18,929 bases of DNA. Source: JBCDBH01 sp039184055 (GTDB lineage Bacteria > Acidobacteriota > Thermoanaerobaculia > Multivoradales > J023). Positions 8,801 through 15,466 of the stretch are shown piece after piece. Position numbers and translations under genes: made by a program. The notes under the pieces were generated by a model that had not been told where the DNA came from, searched no databases, and saw nothing but the letters and a program-made list of their open reading frames with translations. The stretch lies in contig JBCDBH010000076.1 of NCBI GenBank assembly GCA_039184055.1, positions 1 through 18,929 of the forward strand. The letters run 5' to 3'. Each line of letters starts with the position of its first letter. Positions within the stretch are counted from its first letter, which is position 1.

Positions 8801-8936
8801 CCGCACGTGACAAGGCAGGGCTATCGAGCGATCGCACCACGACACCCGTGGCCACCGACGGCTCGGCGATCGTCGGCGCGGTCGCGACCAGCAGCGTCGA
8901 GACGACGACGATCCATGTCCAAATCAGGCTACGCAC
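5850..8936 (-). CDS. Exported PDZ-TPR-CHAT caspase-like protein
   Basis: This is a 1028-residue protein. I chose the GTG at 8936 because it gives a compact signal peptide (MRSLIWTWIVVVSTLLVATA, then PTIA/EPS) with purine-rich AGAGGATCTGGAAAAAGAAG ahead. An ATG at 9020 would add 28 poorly fitting residues and would overlap a candidate promoter. Residues 30-110 look like a PDZ domain (GVVVRSLDSPALSRAGVRSG, DVVTGW). About 120-680 is a long TPR array (for example SRRELGSLAFARGDLETAAE, LLNLAAVTSERGDLERAEHH). The C-terminal third is a CHAT domain of the caspase clan CD. Its predicted catalytic His is in IVHVATHTVV (His885/His889) and its Cys in LVTLSSCSSALG (Cys940), so the dyad looks intact. The end, WAAFQVFG, is typical of CHAT. 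CHAT proteins are peptidases or sensors, usually with TPRs recognising the partner. This copy is predicted to act outside the cytoplasm. Substrate unknown. Confidence 0.92.
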   Translation of the reverse strand: MRSLIWTWIVVVSTLLVATAPTIAEPSVATGVVVRSLDSPALSRAGVRSGDVVTGWRWPAGSVHARSGAIESVFDWYWLTREMAPRGAVRLLARRDGKAMVFDVAAGEWFGRVWPVMNEGETTLAEQASAHGDGPAAAAVWRRLAHQAEEPTLRSWALIRAGHALHDVGHARGARQSYREAAANAEPRIVLATRFVIGAISERTGDHETAARIFAEIPDLCRRAGEPSELCGASARYRRARALRRAGHIEAATHVLQRAVDVESALAPESPRLARSRRELGSLAFARGDLETAAELWRRALRTWQRYSPHGRTVPALLNDLGVVHYHLGRLDAAEEAWSRLQDLWGTRPDAPDLYVTLLLNLAAVTSERGDLERAEHHLETCLTFLRDEFPDLATEARVLENLALVARQRGEPERAVERLETSLERLDAANAPPQDYGSPRNHLVLALVDAGQLDRARREARDALAARRELAPGSFQVAESLFTLGEVAWRSGAPSDAVAYWREAKALQERHVPASTALALTHQALGRGLLALGEHAAAIDALTRAVAIQESLVPGTHDLATSYWLRAQARRPDDPADAIADFTRAEAALENQIDRLGGSVDQRAVFRAAHLDVFREHVEVLVALGRVDEAFVVLERSRARGFLDLMARREISQRAPRASVPIQLQGVATTRTMLDRGTLMLSFHVGKESVWVFALSPEDRVTVHDLALDPVALRDDVALFRDLITEVQSGTLAARGRRELRTRLGCRLYQALIGPVETRIEKAERLLILADDSLHELPWAALERGPCGSHDYLAIWKPLHFALSAGVYATLRGSSDPLTQPVRFEAFGDPWPAELPASRREVSAIAELFRRQGEEVELFLGRRATELQLRTLEPRVEDTRRIVHVATHTVVDASSPRDSAMQLAVAGPIVSTRDDGWLRAGEMLDGFRLDADLVTLSSCSSALGELRRGEGLLGLTRAIQLAGARTVVASLWDVADASTAVFMTDLYRHIASGHAVDDALQRAQIQAIERGDPPASWAAFQVFGARF

Positions 8937-8998
8937 GCTTCTTTTTCCAGATCCTCTCGGGCATGTCGATCCCCGGGTGAACCGCCTCCAGCTCAGAC

Positions 8999-9025
8999 TA
9001 ACGTGACATGACGTGGACATTCACC
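8999..9025 (-). promoter_or_regulatory. Weak ECF-like promoter candidate upstream of PDZ-TPR-CHAT gene
   Basis: On the minus strand this reads GGTGAA-N16-CGTTA. It has the same right box and spacing as the elements at 5816-5842 and 16023-16050, but only the GGT of the left box matches. It would put transcription start near 8992 and give a leader of about 55 bases to the GTG at 8936, similar to the RHS leader. The left-box mismatch makes chance plausible. Confidence 0.3.
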
Positions 9026-9039
9026 CCGGCGTATTCCCC

Positions 9040-9067
9040 TTGTCCTCACCGGGCAACACGATACATT
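9040..9067 (+). promoter_or_regulatory. Candidate promoter for sigma-like/membrane-protein operon
   Basis: TTGTCC (9040-9045), a 16-base spacer and TACATT (9062-9067) give a weak housekeeping-type match, four of six bases in each box. A start near 9074 would leave almost no leader before the ATG at 9080, which fits the absence of a clear Shine-Dalgarno there. An alternative reading is TGAACC (8978-8983), N18, CGT (9002-9004), an ECF-like arrangement with a leader of about 70 bases. The segment 8937-9079 is in any case the shared divergent control region. Confidence 0.25.
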
Positions 9068-9079
9068 TCGCCTAGGCCG

Positions 9080-10156
9080 ATGGACCACGTATTCACCCAC
9101 CACCTGCGCGCCCTCGCCGCCAGCGACCCGATCGATCACGAGCAGATCGACGAGGTTCGCCAGGCCCTCGAGCACGCGCTCGATCGCGAGCTTCGGCGAC
9201 GCGGGTTGCGTCAGCTGAGCCCCACCTTGCTCGGCGTGCACGGCAGTACGAGCTGGTCGGATCGCGACGCGCGCGACGAGCTGGTGGCCGAGTGCTATGT
9301 CTTCATCTTCGTCCACCGGCTTCGGGGCCTGCGAGCGCAGCTTACGGTCAAGCCTCATATCGAAGGCCTGATCGCGCTCAACGTCCGTCATTTTGTCTTC
9401 GAACGCCAAAAGGCGTACGACCCGCTCGGCTACCGCACCTACGAAGTGATGCACCGCGCGGTCCAGCTCGCCCTCGACGCCCACATCCTCCACGCCGAAG
9501 ACGAGACGCTCGACAACCGCACCATGCTCGCGACCAGTGCCGATGTGGCCACGACCGAGCCCGCGGGCGAAACGGAGCTGAGCCCGCATGTCATGGCGTG
9601 GAGCGACGATCTCGTACCCGCCGTCGCGGTTGCCCATGGTCGCGCCGAGCTGGTCGCGATCAGCCAGCGGCTCTACCCACGATTCGACGATCTCGGACAC
9701 GCCGGTATCGCTCGGTTTCGATTCAAGAATCTGGTCGACGCGGTCAAACGACTGGTGCGGGGTGGCTGGGCGGCGATTCTCGACACCGAGTTGGGCGACA
9801 GCGGTTTCGATGTCGACATGCACGGTACGCTTACCCGTGTGCGTAGCACCCCACCCGATACCGGAGTCGACGATCACCAGGCGCTCGGACACCTGACGCG
9901 GAGGGTCGAAGAACGGATCGCCGCCCGCGAGGACGAGCGTTCGCGCCAGGAGCTACGCGATCTTTGGCATCTCATCCGCGCCCATGTCGCCGCCGACACG
10001 AGCACCGGTCGAGGTCGAGCGTCGGACCAGCCGCACGCCGGCTTGCCCTCGCAACGCCAGCTCTCCGACCGTCTCGGCGTGCACCGTCGACGGATCGGCC
10101 CCCTGCTCGCCACGCTGCAAGGCATCGTCCGTGAGGCCACCGGAGCCAGTCGATGA
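9080..10156 (+). CDS. Noncanonical sigma-70-like regulator
   Basis: This is a 358-residue protein. The ATG at 9080 is preferred to one at 9008 because the extra 24 residues are low-complexity and overlap the divergent regulatory region. Residues 60-115 (ARDELVAECYVFIFVHRLR, then ALNVRHFVFERQKAYDPLGY) resemble region 2 of ECF sigma factors: an acidic D-x-x-D/E-L-V opening, then an aromatic-basic helix. Residues 322-348 (LPSQRQLSDRLGVHRRRIG) form a helix-turn-helix like region 4. A middle segment of about 200 residues, rich in acidic and Arg positions, separates them and is much longer than the usual ECF linker, so this is an atypical member or a sigma-like adaptor. The stop overlaps the next start by ATGA, implying translational coupling with a membrane partner. 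Cytoplasmic. It is the best local candidate to read the ECF-like promoters. Confidence 0.65.
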   Translation: MDHVFTHHLRALAASDPIDHEQIDEVRQALEHALDRELRRRGLRQLSPTLLGVHGSTSWSDRDARDELVAECYVFIFVHRLRGLRAQLTVKPHIEGLIALNVRHFVFERQKAYDPLGYRTYEVMHRAVQLALDAHILHAEDETLDNRTMLATSADVATTEPAGETELSPHVMAWSDDLVPAVAVAHGRAELVAISQRLYPRFDDLGHAGIARFRFKNLVDAVKRLVRGGWAAILDTELGDSGFDVDMHGTLTRVRSTPPDTGVDDHQALGHLTRRVEERIAAREDERSRQELRDLWHLIRAHVAADTSTGRGRASDQPHAGLPSQRQLSDRLGVHRRRIGPLLATLQGIVREATGASR

Positions 10157-11082
10157 GCGCCACCGATCTCGCCAAGCTGGTGGCCACCGCCCAGACGCGT
10201 CACGCCGAGCTCGATGCGCAGATCGACGACGGTCCGATCCGCGTCGGCGATCTCGTCCCGATCGGCGATCTCGAATGGCTGCTGGTCGAGCTCGAAGACA
10301 CTCACGCGCTCATCGTGCCATGCGACAGCCATGCCGTCGGGCACCCGGGCGACGTCGTGCTCGGCGCGGCCGACTCCCCGACCGGCCCGCTGGTCGCCCG
10401 ATGTGGCTTCGCGCGACGGGTGGCGCCCGAGCGTCTCGACAGCCTTCCCCGTACCGGCCATGTCGACCATCTCGAAGCGGTCCGCGAAACGCTCGAACAC
10501 GCTCCGGACTCGACGATCGACCACGATCGGCTCGACCACGAGCTGGCCTGGTGGCTCGAGCACCACGTCGCCCCGGCGGCCCAGGCCCTCACCCGTGCGC
10601 CGATCCACGAACCGGCAGCCATCGCGACTCTCAGTCGGCCGTCGCCTATGGCGCAGCGTTTTTGGCAGCTCGCCGCAGCGCTCTTCTTCACCGTCTCGCT
10701 GGTCCTCACCGGACTCCTGCTGACCCCGACCGACGACGACACTCTGACCAATCTGCCGATCGTCTGGGTATCCGTACCCGAGATCGAGCGCAGTGGCCAA
10801 CCGCTGGTCACGACGATCGACGACGATGCCGAGCAGATCCTGCTGGTCGTCGAAACACCGGAGCGTTTTCCACGTTACGGCGTCCGCCTCCTCGACGAAT
10901 CGGGAGCCGAACGCTGGCAAACGAGCGATCTTCGCGTTACCGGTCTGGTCGAGCTGGTGGTGGTGCTCCCCGCCACCACCCTCCCTCCCGGCCGCCACCG
11001 ACTCGAGCTGAGCGGCACCGACGACGACCTCACCGTCGAGCTCGCCGACATCCCGCTCGAGATCCGCGCCGCGAGCGACTAA
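10153..11082 (+). CDS. Single-pass membrane protein with anti-sigma-like topology
   Basis: This is a 309-residue protein whose ATG overlaps the previous stop (ATGA). Residues 1-168 are a soluble, presumably cytoplasmic part with a beta-rich core (IRVGDLVPIGDLEWLLVELE) and a His/Asp-rich helix (DHDRLDHELAWWLEHHVAP). Residues 172-191 form one membrane segment (QLAAALFFTVSLVLTGLLL). The remaining 118 or so residues are outside and look Ig-like (LPPGRHRLELSG near the end). There is no HxxxCxxC zinc anti-sigma motif. An anti-sigma or membrane-sensor role is inferred only from the coupled sigma-like gene and the in-membrane-out layout. I do not recognise the family by name. Confidence 0.7.
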   Translation: MSATDLAKLVATAQTRHAELDAQIDDGPIRVGDLVPIGDLEWLLVELEDTHALIVPCDSHAVGHPGDVVLGAADSPTGPLVARCGFARRVAPERLDSLPRTGHVDHLEAVRETLEHAPDSTIDHDRLDHELAWWLEHHVAPAAQALTRAPIHEPAAIATLSRPSPMAQRFWQLAAALFFTVSLVLTGLLLTPTDDDTLTNLPIVWVSVPEIERSGQPLVTTIDDDAEQILLVVETPERFPRYGVRLLDESGAERWQTSDLRVTGLVELVVVLPATTLPPGRHRLELSGTDDDLTVELADIPLEIRAASD

Positions 11083-11105
11083 GCCCGCATGTCTCAGCAA
11101 ACGGC

Positions 11106-11134
11106 AAAAAAAGAGGACCTCTGTTAGGAGGCCC
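11106..11134 (-). terminator. Intrinsic terminator of the cysteine-rich protein operon
   Basis: On the minus strand GGGCCTC pairs with GAGGTCC (one G-T wobble) around a CTAACA loop, followed by TCTTTTTTT. It begins 40 bases after the stop of the gene at 11175-11570. The plus-strand copy of the hairpin has no T-tract, so it is mainly a minus-strand terminator, though it also lies 23 bases after the plus-strand operon ends at 11082. A smaller ACCGTG/CACGGT hairpin (11152-11173) sits right behind the stop codon. Confidence 0.8.
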
Positions 11135-11174
11135 TAGGGAATACTCACTGAACCGTGCCCGCCACGACACGGTC

Positions 11175-11297
11175 TCAGTACACGAAAGGATTCCAGCTAC
11201 AGCTGGCGCACGACGGCGGACAGTACGGGTTGCCGGGACCGTAGCTACAGCTCCCGCCACCTCCACCACCGATGACGCCACCGCCAGAGCCCCCCGA
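11175..11297 (-). repeat. Duplicated 3' tail segment, copy 1
   Basis: This 123-base segment ends at the stop codon of paralog 1 and matches 11621-11752 with five substitutions, all synonymous, plus a 9-base difference (three Gly codons). The upstream halves of the two genes are far less alike, so similarity is concentrated in the tail. Confidence 0.85.
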
Positions 11298-11570
11298 CGA
11301 ACAGGTATTCAGGCCCCCACAGTACACCTCACCGGTAATGGGATCACTCGCGGTGTAGCAAATCTCGACAGAGCCGATCGCTTGGGTACACGTTGCCGTC
11401 TCTGAAAAAGACTCACAAAGCGCGCTTCCGATCACACAGCAATCGGCCGATAGAAAGAAAGCGCGCTCACATTCGTAACAGGTTTGACAAGCGGCCTCGG
11501 CAAGATCCATCGACATCAACAAGGTCATTCCCAGCAGGCACATAACGGTAACGATCATTCGCTTGGTCAA
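11175..11570 (-). CDS. Secreted 14-cysteine protein with Gly linker and conserved tail, paralog 1
   Basis: This is a 131-residue protein. I chose the TTG at 11568-11570 because AGGAG lies 6 bases upstream and it gives MTKR, the same N-terminus and spacing as paralog 2. Residues 1-26 are a Sec signal peptide (IVTVMCLLGMTLLMSMDL, cut near AEA/ACQ). The mature part of about 105 residues has 14 cysteines: C-x2-C-x2-C-x9-CC-x6-C-x8-C-x9-C-x12-C-x5-C, then a Ser/Gly linker ending in six Gly, then a tail C-x8-C-x3-C-x2-C with YGPGNPYCPPSCASC and a final SWNPFVY. The even cysteine count suggests disulphides in the cell envelope or outside, though the CxxC motifs could also bind metal. It is the last gene of the operon, 50 bases behind paralog 2. 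Function unknown, no family recognised. Confidence 0.82.
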   Translation of the reverse strand: MTKRMIVTVMCLLGMTLLMSMDLAEAACQTCYECERAFFLSADCCVIGSALCESFSETATCTQAIGSVEICYTASDPITGEVYCGGLNTCSSGGSGGGVIGGGGGGSCSYGPGNPYCPPSCASCSWNPFVY

Positions 11571-11620
11571 CACAGACTCCTTTCCTCGGTTTGGGACCCC
11601 AATTGGCCCAAGGTTGCTCA

Positions 11621-11752
11621 TCAGTAGACGAAGGGATTCCAGCTACAGCTGGCACACGACGGCGGACAGTACGGGTTGCCGGGGCCGTAGCTACAGCTCC
11701 CACCACCTCCTCCACCGCCACCACCGATGACGCCACCGCCAGAGCCCCCCGA
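11621..11752 (-). repeat. Duplicated 3' tail segment, copy 2
   Basis: This is the partner of the segment at 11175-11297, with nine extra bases in the GGN tract. A diverged third version is the 3' end of the gene at 15520-15927, recognisable at the protein level (YGPGDPYCPPACASCNW). Confidence 0.85.
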
Positions 11753-12031
11753 GGTACACGAGTGGTGATAGGCCCCGCAGTACTCCTTGCCGGTGATCGG
11801 ATTGACCGCGGTATAGCATCCACTTACGACCCCGAGAACCTGGGTGCAATTGAGCCGGTTGTCGAGAACCTCGCAACGACCCTGACCGATCACACAACAC
11901 TCGGGGATGACATCGAAACCGTAGTCACACTCGTAGCACGTCTCGCACGCCGCTACTGCGCGCTCCGCGACACCCAGCCAGGCCGCCACACCCACGATCA
12001 ACACCAGCATCATCCATGCTCGCTTCGTCAT
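11621..12031 (-). CDS. Secreted 14-cysteine protein with Gly linker and conserved tail, paralog 2
   Basis: This is a 136-residue protein. The ATG at 12029-12031 is preceded by AGGAG with 6-base spacing. The signal peptide is about residues 1-27 (WMMLVLIVGVAAWLGVA, cut near AVA/ACE). The mature protein of about 109 residues has the same 14-cysteine register as paralog 1, with one spacing changed (x6 before the tenth Cys), and keeps NPITG and the VIG-polyGly linker, here nine Gly. The last 25 residues are identical to paralog 1, whereas the cysteine-rich front half differs at most non-Cys positions. It lies 26 bases behind the carboxypeptidase-regulatory-like gene, so it is almost certainly co-transcribed with it. 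Function unknown. A substrate or partner of the nearby secreted proteins is a guess. Confidence 0.85.
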   Translation of the reverse strand: MTKRAWMMLVLIVGVAAWLGVAERAVAACETCYECDYGFDVIPECCVIGQGRCEVLDNRLNCTQVLGVVSGCYTAVNPITGKEYCGAYHHSCTSGGSGGGVIGGGGGGGGGSCSYGPGNPYCPPSCASCSWNPFVY

Positions 12032-12057
12032 CCTCGTCTCCTTTCTTTGACCCGTGA

Positions 12058-15000
12058 TCACGAACGATCGTCGAGATCGACCTCGATGATCGCGCCCGGT
12101 ACAACGTCGAAACTCTGCAGTGGCTGACCGAGCCCTCCCAGGCGGATCAGTCGGAGCGCATCGGTCGCCGCCGGGGCGTGAAAGAGATGCCACCGACCAG
12201 GCGCCAGGTTGGGAATCGCCACGTGGCCGTCCCAGGTGATCAGCTCGACCGAGCCGAGCGGCACGGCGCCACCGTCTTCGTGGATCAGCAACATGGTGCG
12301 GGTCGGAGTCACCAGCGGATCGGCGAGACCGATCTCGAGCCGACCACCGTACGAGGCCAAATCGAGCACCACCTCGCGCTCGGCATCGACGACGTGCGCC
12401 GCCAGGGGCCAGCCGGGGGCTTCGACCACCACGTTGACGCGACCGCGATAGCCCGGCGGCGCATCGATCTCGAAACGTCCGTCGGCGTCGGTTCGAAAGC
12501 TCAGCTCGTAACGCGACACCGCGTCATCCATATGCAGCGGTAGAAGACGACCCGACGCGGTGGCCACCGGCGCCCCATCGGCGAAGATCTGACCGCGGAT
12601 CACCTCACGATCCGCGATCACCAGCCGCACGCCGCCACGCTCTTGATCGGCCGCCACCTCGATCAGCCGGGGCGCGCTGCCTCGACCATCCGACGAAGCG
12701 CCGAGCGTCCACGCGCCCGCCGCCATGGCGTCGAAGGTGAACGCCCCGTCCGCGCCGATCCGCACACCGGAGCGTAAGCCGGCTTGGCGTTGCCCGTCGG
12801 TATCGGTTCGTTCCTGACGTCGCGCGTGGACAAAACCGGAGGTCACCGGCGCTCCGTCAGCGGTCTCGACCCAACCGGTGATCCGACCGGCGGGCAGCAC
12901 GATCTCGACCTCCTGCTCGGGATCGTCGAAACGAACGTCCGGCACCTCGACGATCAAGGTCTCCTCGGCGTCCGCCACCATCACCGTGTAACCGCCACGG
13001 GCCCCGATCGGCAGCTCGAAATAGCCGTCTTCGTCGGTCACCGCCCGTGGCGCCGCGAAACCCGGCTGAGGCTGATCGGCACGAAAGCCGAGCTCGGCAC
13101 GAGCGAGAGGCTCGTCGAGATAGGTCACGACCCCGCGGAAAAATTGCGCGTCGAGCGGCATCGACACCTGCTGGGTGACACCAGGAAAGGCCTCGAACGA
13201 CACGCTGCCCACGGTGTTGAAGCGTCCCTGCTCACCCGGCAGGGCGAGCGACAGCATCCACGAGCCCGGATGGACCGCCGGCAACACGATCACGCCGTCG
13301 GCGCCGACTTCGGTCTCGAACGCCAGCGTCGGTCGCAGCCCACAGCTCGCCAGCTCGCTGAAGCCCTGGAGACGGACCGGATCACCCGGCCCGACGGTGC
13401 CACGATCATCTTCGAGCACCACTTCGATGCGGGTCGGCTCGTCGAGCACCAGATCGTCGAGCACCAGCTCGTGCCCCGATGCGAGCTCGAAAGGCGAGCT
13501 GAACGCGGCCAGGGGATGCGAGTCAGTCCGTGCCCGTACCGAGAACACGCCCTCGGACAAGCCGTCGAGACGCACCCAGCCGTGCTCGTTGGTGATCGCC
13601 GTCCGACCGGCTTCGACCTCGTCGTGACGCAGGCCGTTGGCGAGCAGCGTTGCAACCTGCTCACCGGTGAGCAGATCGACCACCACGCCCGCGATCGGAA
13701 TGTCGTCACGACCGTCGAGCACCCGAGCCAAGAGCGACGCGCCGTGGGTCAGCTCGAGGGTGCCGAGATCGACCGTCTCACCGGCGTCGAGCCCGATCGT
13801 GTCGACCGCCACCGGGGCAAAACCCGCCGCGCGGAGCACGATGCGCTCGCAGACCGTCGGCACACGCACGCCCCACACGCCACGACCGTCCAAGGTGAAG
13901 GGAAAGGGACCGACCGTTGCAACCTGCTGACTCTCGAGGGTGTGCTCGCAATGCGCGGTAGGCGCACGGTCATAGTCCAGCTGCGTACCGCGTGGCGCGA
14001 CGAAACGACCGCCGACCGTCGCCACCTCGTAGACATCGAGCTGACTCGAGACCTCGCAATCGCCCGTCGCCATCATCGGCGTGGCGATCCACTCGGCGCC
14101 ACCGAGCACCGCGACGGCATCGGACCGACAGCCCGTGTCGACCGTCATCATCCGCCCCGCCACCACACGCTCGGTGGTCACCGTGACCGGGGCATCCCGA
14201 TCGCGATGCCACAGCACCGCTTCGAGCGTCGAAAGATCGGCTGGCGCGGTCAACACCCCTCGTAACGGCGGCGCCGTCGCGTCGCCCGGCTCTTCATCGG
14301 GAACGGCGATCGACGCCGCGACCAGCTCGGTGGTCTCCTGTGTGGCGACCGTCGCCTGACCGAGCACGATCGGCAGATCCTGATGTGCGCCACGCTCATC
14401 ACCACGCAACCACACCTCGTAGGCTCCCGCCGGTAGAGCCGGCCAGACGAGCCGTCGTACTCCCGGCTCGGGCAGGTGGCGTTGCCAGATCCGCGCGGCG
14501 TGCCCGTCACGGGCGCCATGGAATCGCTCCGCCAGGCTCGTCGACGCCCATCGTGGGCCATCCGTACGAATCTCGACGTGGTACCGCTCGGTCGGAAAGG
14601 TCTCGGGAAGCTCGAGATCGACGACCAGCGCACCACCCGGTTCGAGATAGACCGTGCCGATTTCCCCCGAAGCATCGACCGTCACATCGGGAATCCACGC
14701 CGGCTCGTAGCCGGGAGCCTCGACCCACACCAGCATGCCGTGACCGCTCTTGCCGAGCATCTCGAAGCGGCCGTCGGCATCGCTCACCGTCGCCTGTACC
14801 CGGCTCGCCAGCTCGCTTCCCAGCGGGCTCAGCACGGAGGTGGTCGATTCAGGAGCGAAAAGCCCACCGATACTGATCGACGCCCCGCCGATCGGCGCGC
14901 CGGTTCGAGCATCGAGCACGTTGCCGATCCCACGAACGGGTGTGTCGAAACGACAGTCGACGACGACGTCATCTTGCATCGCTCGTGGCGGCACCATGCG

Positions 15001-15333
15001 CACGCCGTGCTCAGCGGCGATACACACCACGCCGTAGACACCCGTTTCGACCTCGAAACGCGGCATCCGCTCACCCGCCGTCACTACACGCTCGTCGAGC
15101 GGTCGTGACCACGGTCGATCGTGAGGCACCACGGCGATGTAACGGTCGACATCACGGATCGAACCCGCCTCGTCGAACATCGCCACCTCGATCGAAGCCG
15201 TCGAATGACTTGTCAATCCGCTTCGGGGCTCGGCGACCGCTACGCTCGCCGACCCGAACAACACCATCAAAGCCAAAGCAATGTGTGCCATACACCCGGA
15301 CATCAAACCTGCTTCACACCATCGATTACGCAT
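12058..15333 (-). CDS. Large secreted carboxypeptidase-regulatory-like multi-domain protein
   Basis: This is a 1091-residue protein. I chose the ATG at 15331-15333 over one at 15366 because GAGGTG lies 8 bases ahead of it. The signal peptide spans about residues 1-34 (HIALALMVLFGSASVAVA/EP). The rest is a string of beta-sandwich domains of the CarboxypepD_reg/Ig-like kind. They are marked by a G-x-V opening and a DADGRFE-type strand. They occur near 133-220 (VSDADGRFEML), 530-610 (NEHGWVRLDGL), 730-800 (TDEDGYFELPI), 815-890 (GADGAFTFDAM) and 908-975 (TDADGRFEIDAPPG). No enzyme motif is visible. In the family such proteins are surface or periplasmic scaffolds or binding proteins. It is the first gene of an operon with the two cysteine-rich proteins 26 and 50 bases downstream, so it may anchor, carry or export them (inference). 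Confidence 0.88.
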   Translation of the reverse strand: MRNRWCEAGLMSGCMAHIALALMVLFGSASVAVAEPRSGLTSHSTASIEVAMFDEAGSIRDVDRYIAVVPHDRPWSRPLDERVVTAGERMPRFEVETGVYGVVCIAAEHGVRMVPPRAMQDDVVVDCRFDTPVRGIGNVLDARTGAPIGGASISIGGLFAPESTTSVLSPLGSELASRVQATVSDADGRFEMLGKSGHGMLVWVEAPGYEPAWIPDVTVDASGEIGTVYLEPGGALVVDLELPETFPTERYHVEIRTDGPRWASTSLAERFHGARDGHAARIWQRHLPEPGVRRLVWPALPAGAYEVWLRGDERGAHQDLPIVLGQATVATQETTELVAASIAVPDEEPGDATAPPLRGVLTAPADLSTLEAVLWHRDRDAPVTVTTERVVAGRMMTVDTGCRSDAVAVLGGAEWIATPMMATGDCEVSSQLDVYEVATVGGRFVAPRGTQLDYDRAPTAHCEHTLESQQVATVGPFPFTLDGRGVWGVRVPTVCERIVLRAAGFAPVAVDTIGLDAGETVDLGTLELTHGASLLARVLDGRDDIPIAGVVVDLLTGEQVATLLANGLRHDEVEAGRTAITNEHGWVRLDGLSEGVFSVRARTDSHPLAAFSSPFELASGHELVLDDLVLDEPTRIEVVLEDDRGTVGPGDPVRLQGFSELASCGLRPTLAFETEVGADGVIVLPAVHPGSWMLSLALPGEQGRFNTVGSVSFEAFPGVTQQVSMPLDAQFFRGVVTYLDEPLARAELGFRADQPQPGFAAPRAVTDEDGYFELPIGARGGYTVMVADAEETLIVEVPDVRFDDPEQEVEIVLPAGRITGWVETADGAPVTSGFVHARRQERTDTDGQRQAGLRSGVRIGADGAFTFDAMAAGAWTLGASSDGRGSAPRLIEVAADQERGGVRLVIADREVIRGQIFADGAPVATASGRLLPLHMDDAVSRYELSFRTDADGRFEIDAPPGYRGRVNVVVEAPGWPLAAHVVDAEREVVLDLASYGGRLEIGLADPLVTPTRTMLLIHEDGGAVPLGSVELITWDGHVAIPNLAPGRWHLFHAPAATDALRLIRLGGLGQPLQSFDVVPGAIIEVDLDDRS

Positions 15334-15346
15334 CGTCCATTCACCT

Positions 15347-15360
15347 CGTGATCGATCACG
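15347..15360. promoter_or_regulatory. 14-bp perfect palindrome ahead of the start of the large secreted protein
   Basis: CGTGATCGATCACG is a perfect palindrome ending 13 bases before the ATG at 15333 and abutting the GAGGTG ribosome site. It could be a dimeric regulator site or a leader hairpin that controls ribosome access. A shorter relative, CGTGATCACG, lies at 12053-12062 across the stop of the same gene. I see no convincing promoter boxes in 15334-15384. GATC and CGATCG words are frequent in this genome, so chance is possible. Confidence 0.3.
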
Positions 15361-15384
15361 ACTCACATTCGCTTACTCGGATTC

Positions 15385-15422
15385 AAAAAAGAGTGGCCGG
15401 CAAGGGGGAGATCACCGGCCAC
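15385..15422 (-). terminator. Second tandem intrinsic terminator behind cysteine-rich paralog 3
   Basis: On the minus strand GTGGCCGG pairs perfectly with CCGGCCAC (8 bp) across a 14-base loop, followed by TCTTTTTTG. It stands 52 bases beyond the first terminator and 52 bases before the next gene's ATG, insulating the downstream operon. Confidence 0.75.
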
Positions 15423-15466
15423 GCGGACCTGAGCGTCAACCTACGAAAAGAGGGGGATCGTGAATG

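Noticed and set aside
9018..9020. ATG as the start of the PDZ-TPR-CHAT protein
   Set aside because: It adds 28 Arg/Ser/Cys-rich residues before the signal peptide, lacks a spaced ribosome site and overlaps a candidate promoter. The GTG at 8936 fits better.
9874..11100. 408-codon minus-strand frame opposite the sigma-like/membrane pair
   Set aside because: The plus-strand pair shows an HTH, a clean membrane segment and an ATGA overlap. The minus frame is Arg/Asp-rich without features.
12784..14265. 493-codon plus-strand frame opposite the carboxypeptidase-regulatory-like gene
   Set aside because: The translation is Arg/His/Asp-rich with no domain, and lies wholly inside a well-supported minus-strand gene.
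14580..14585. Another GGTACC as a further promoter copy
   Set aside because: It lies inside the coding region of the large secreted protein, and the extended left box (AGTT) and a CGTTA at 16-17 bases are missing.
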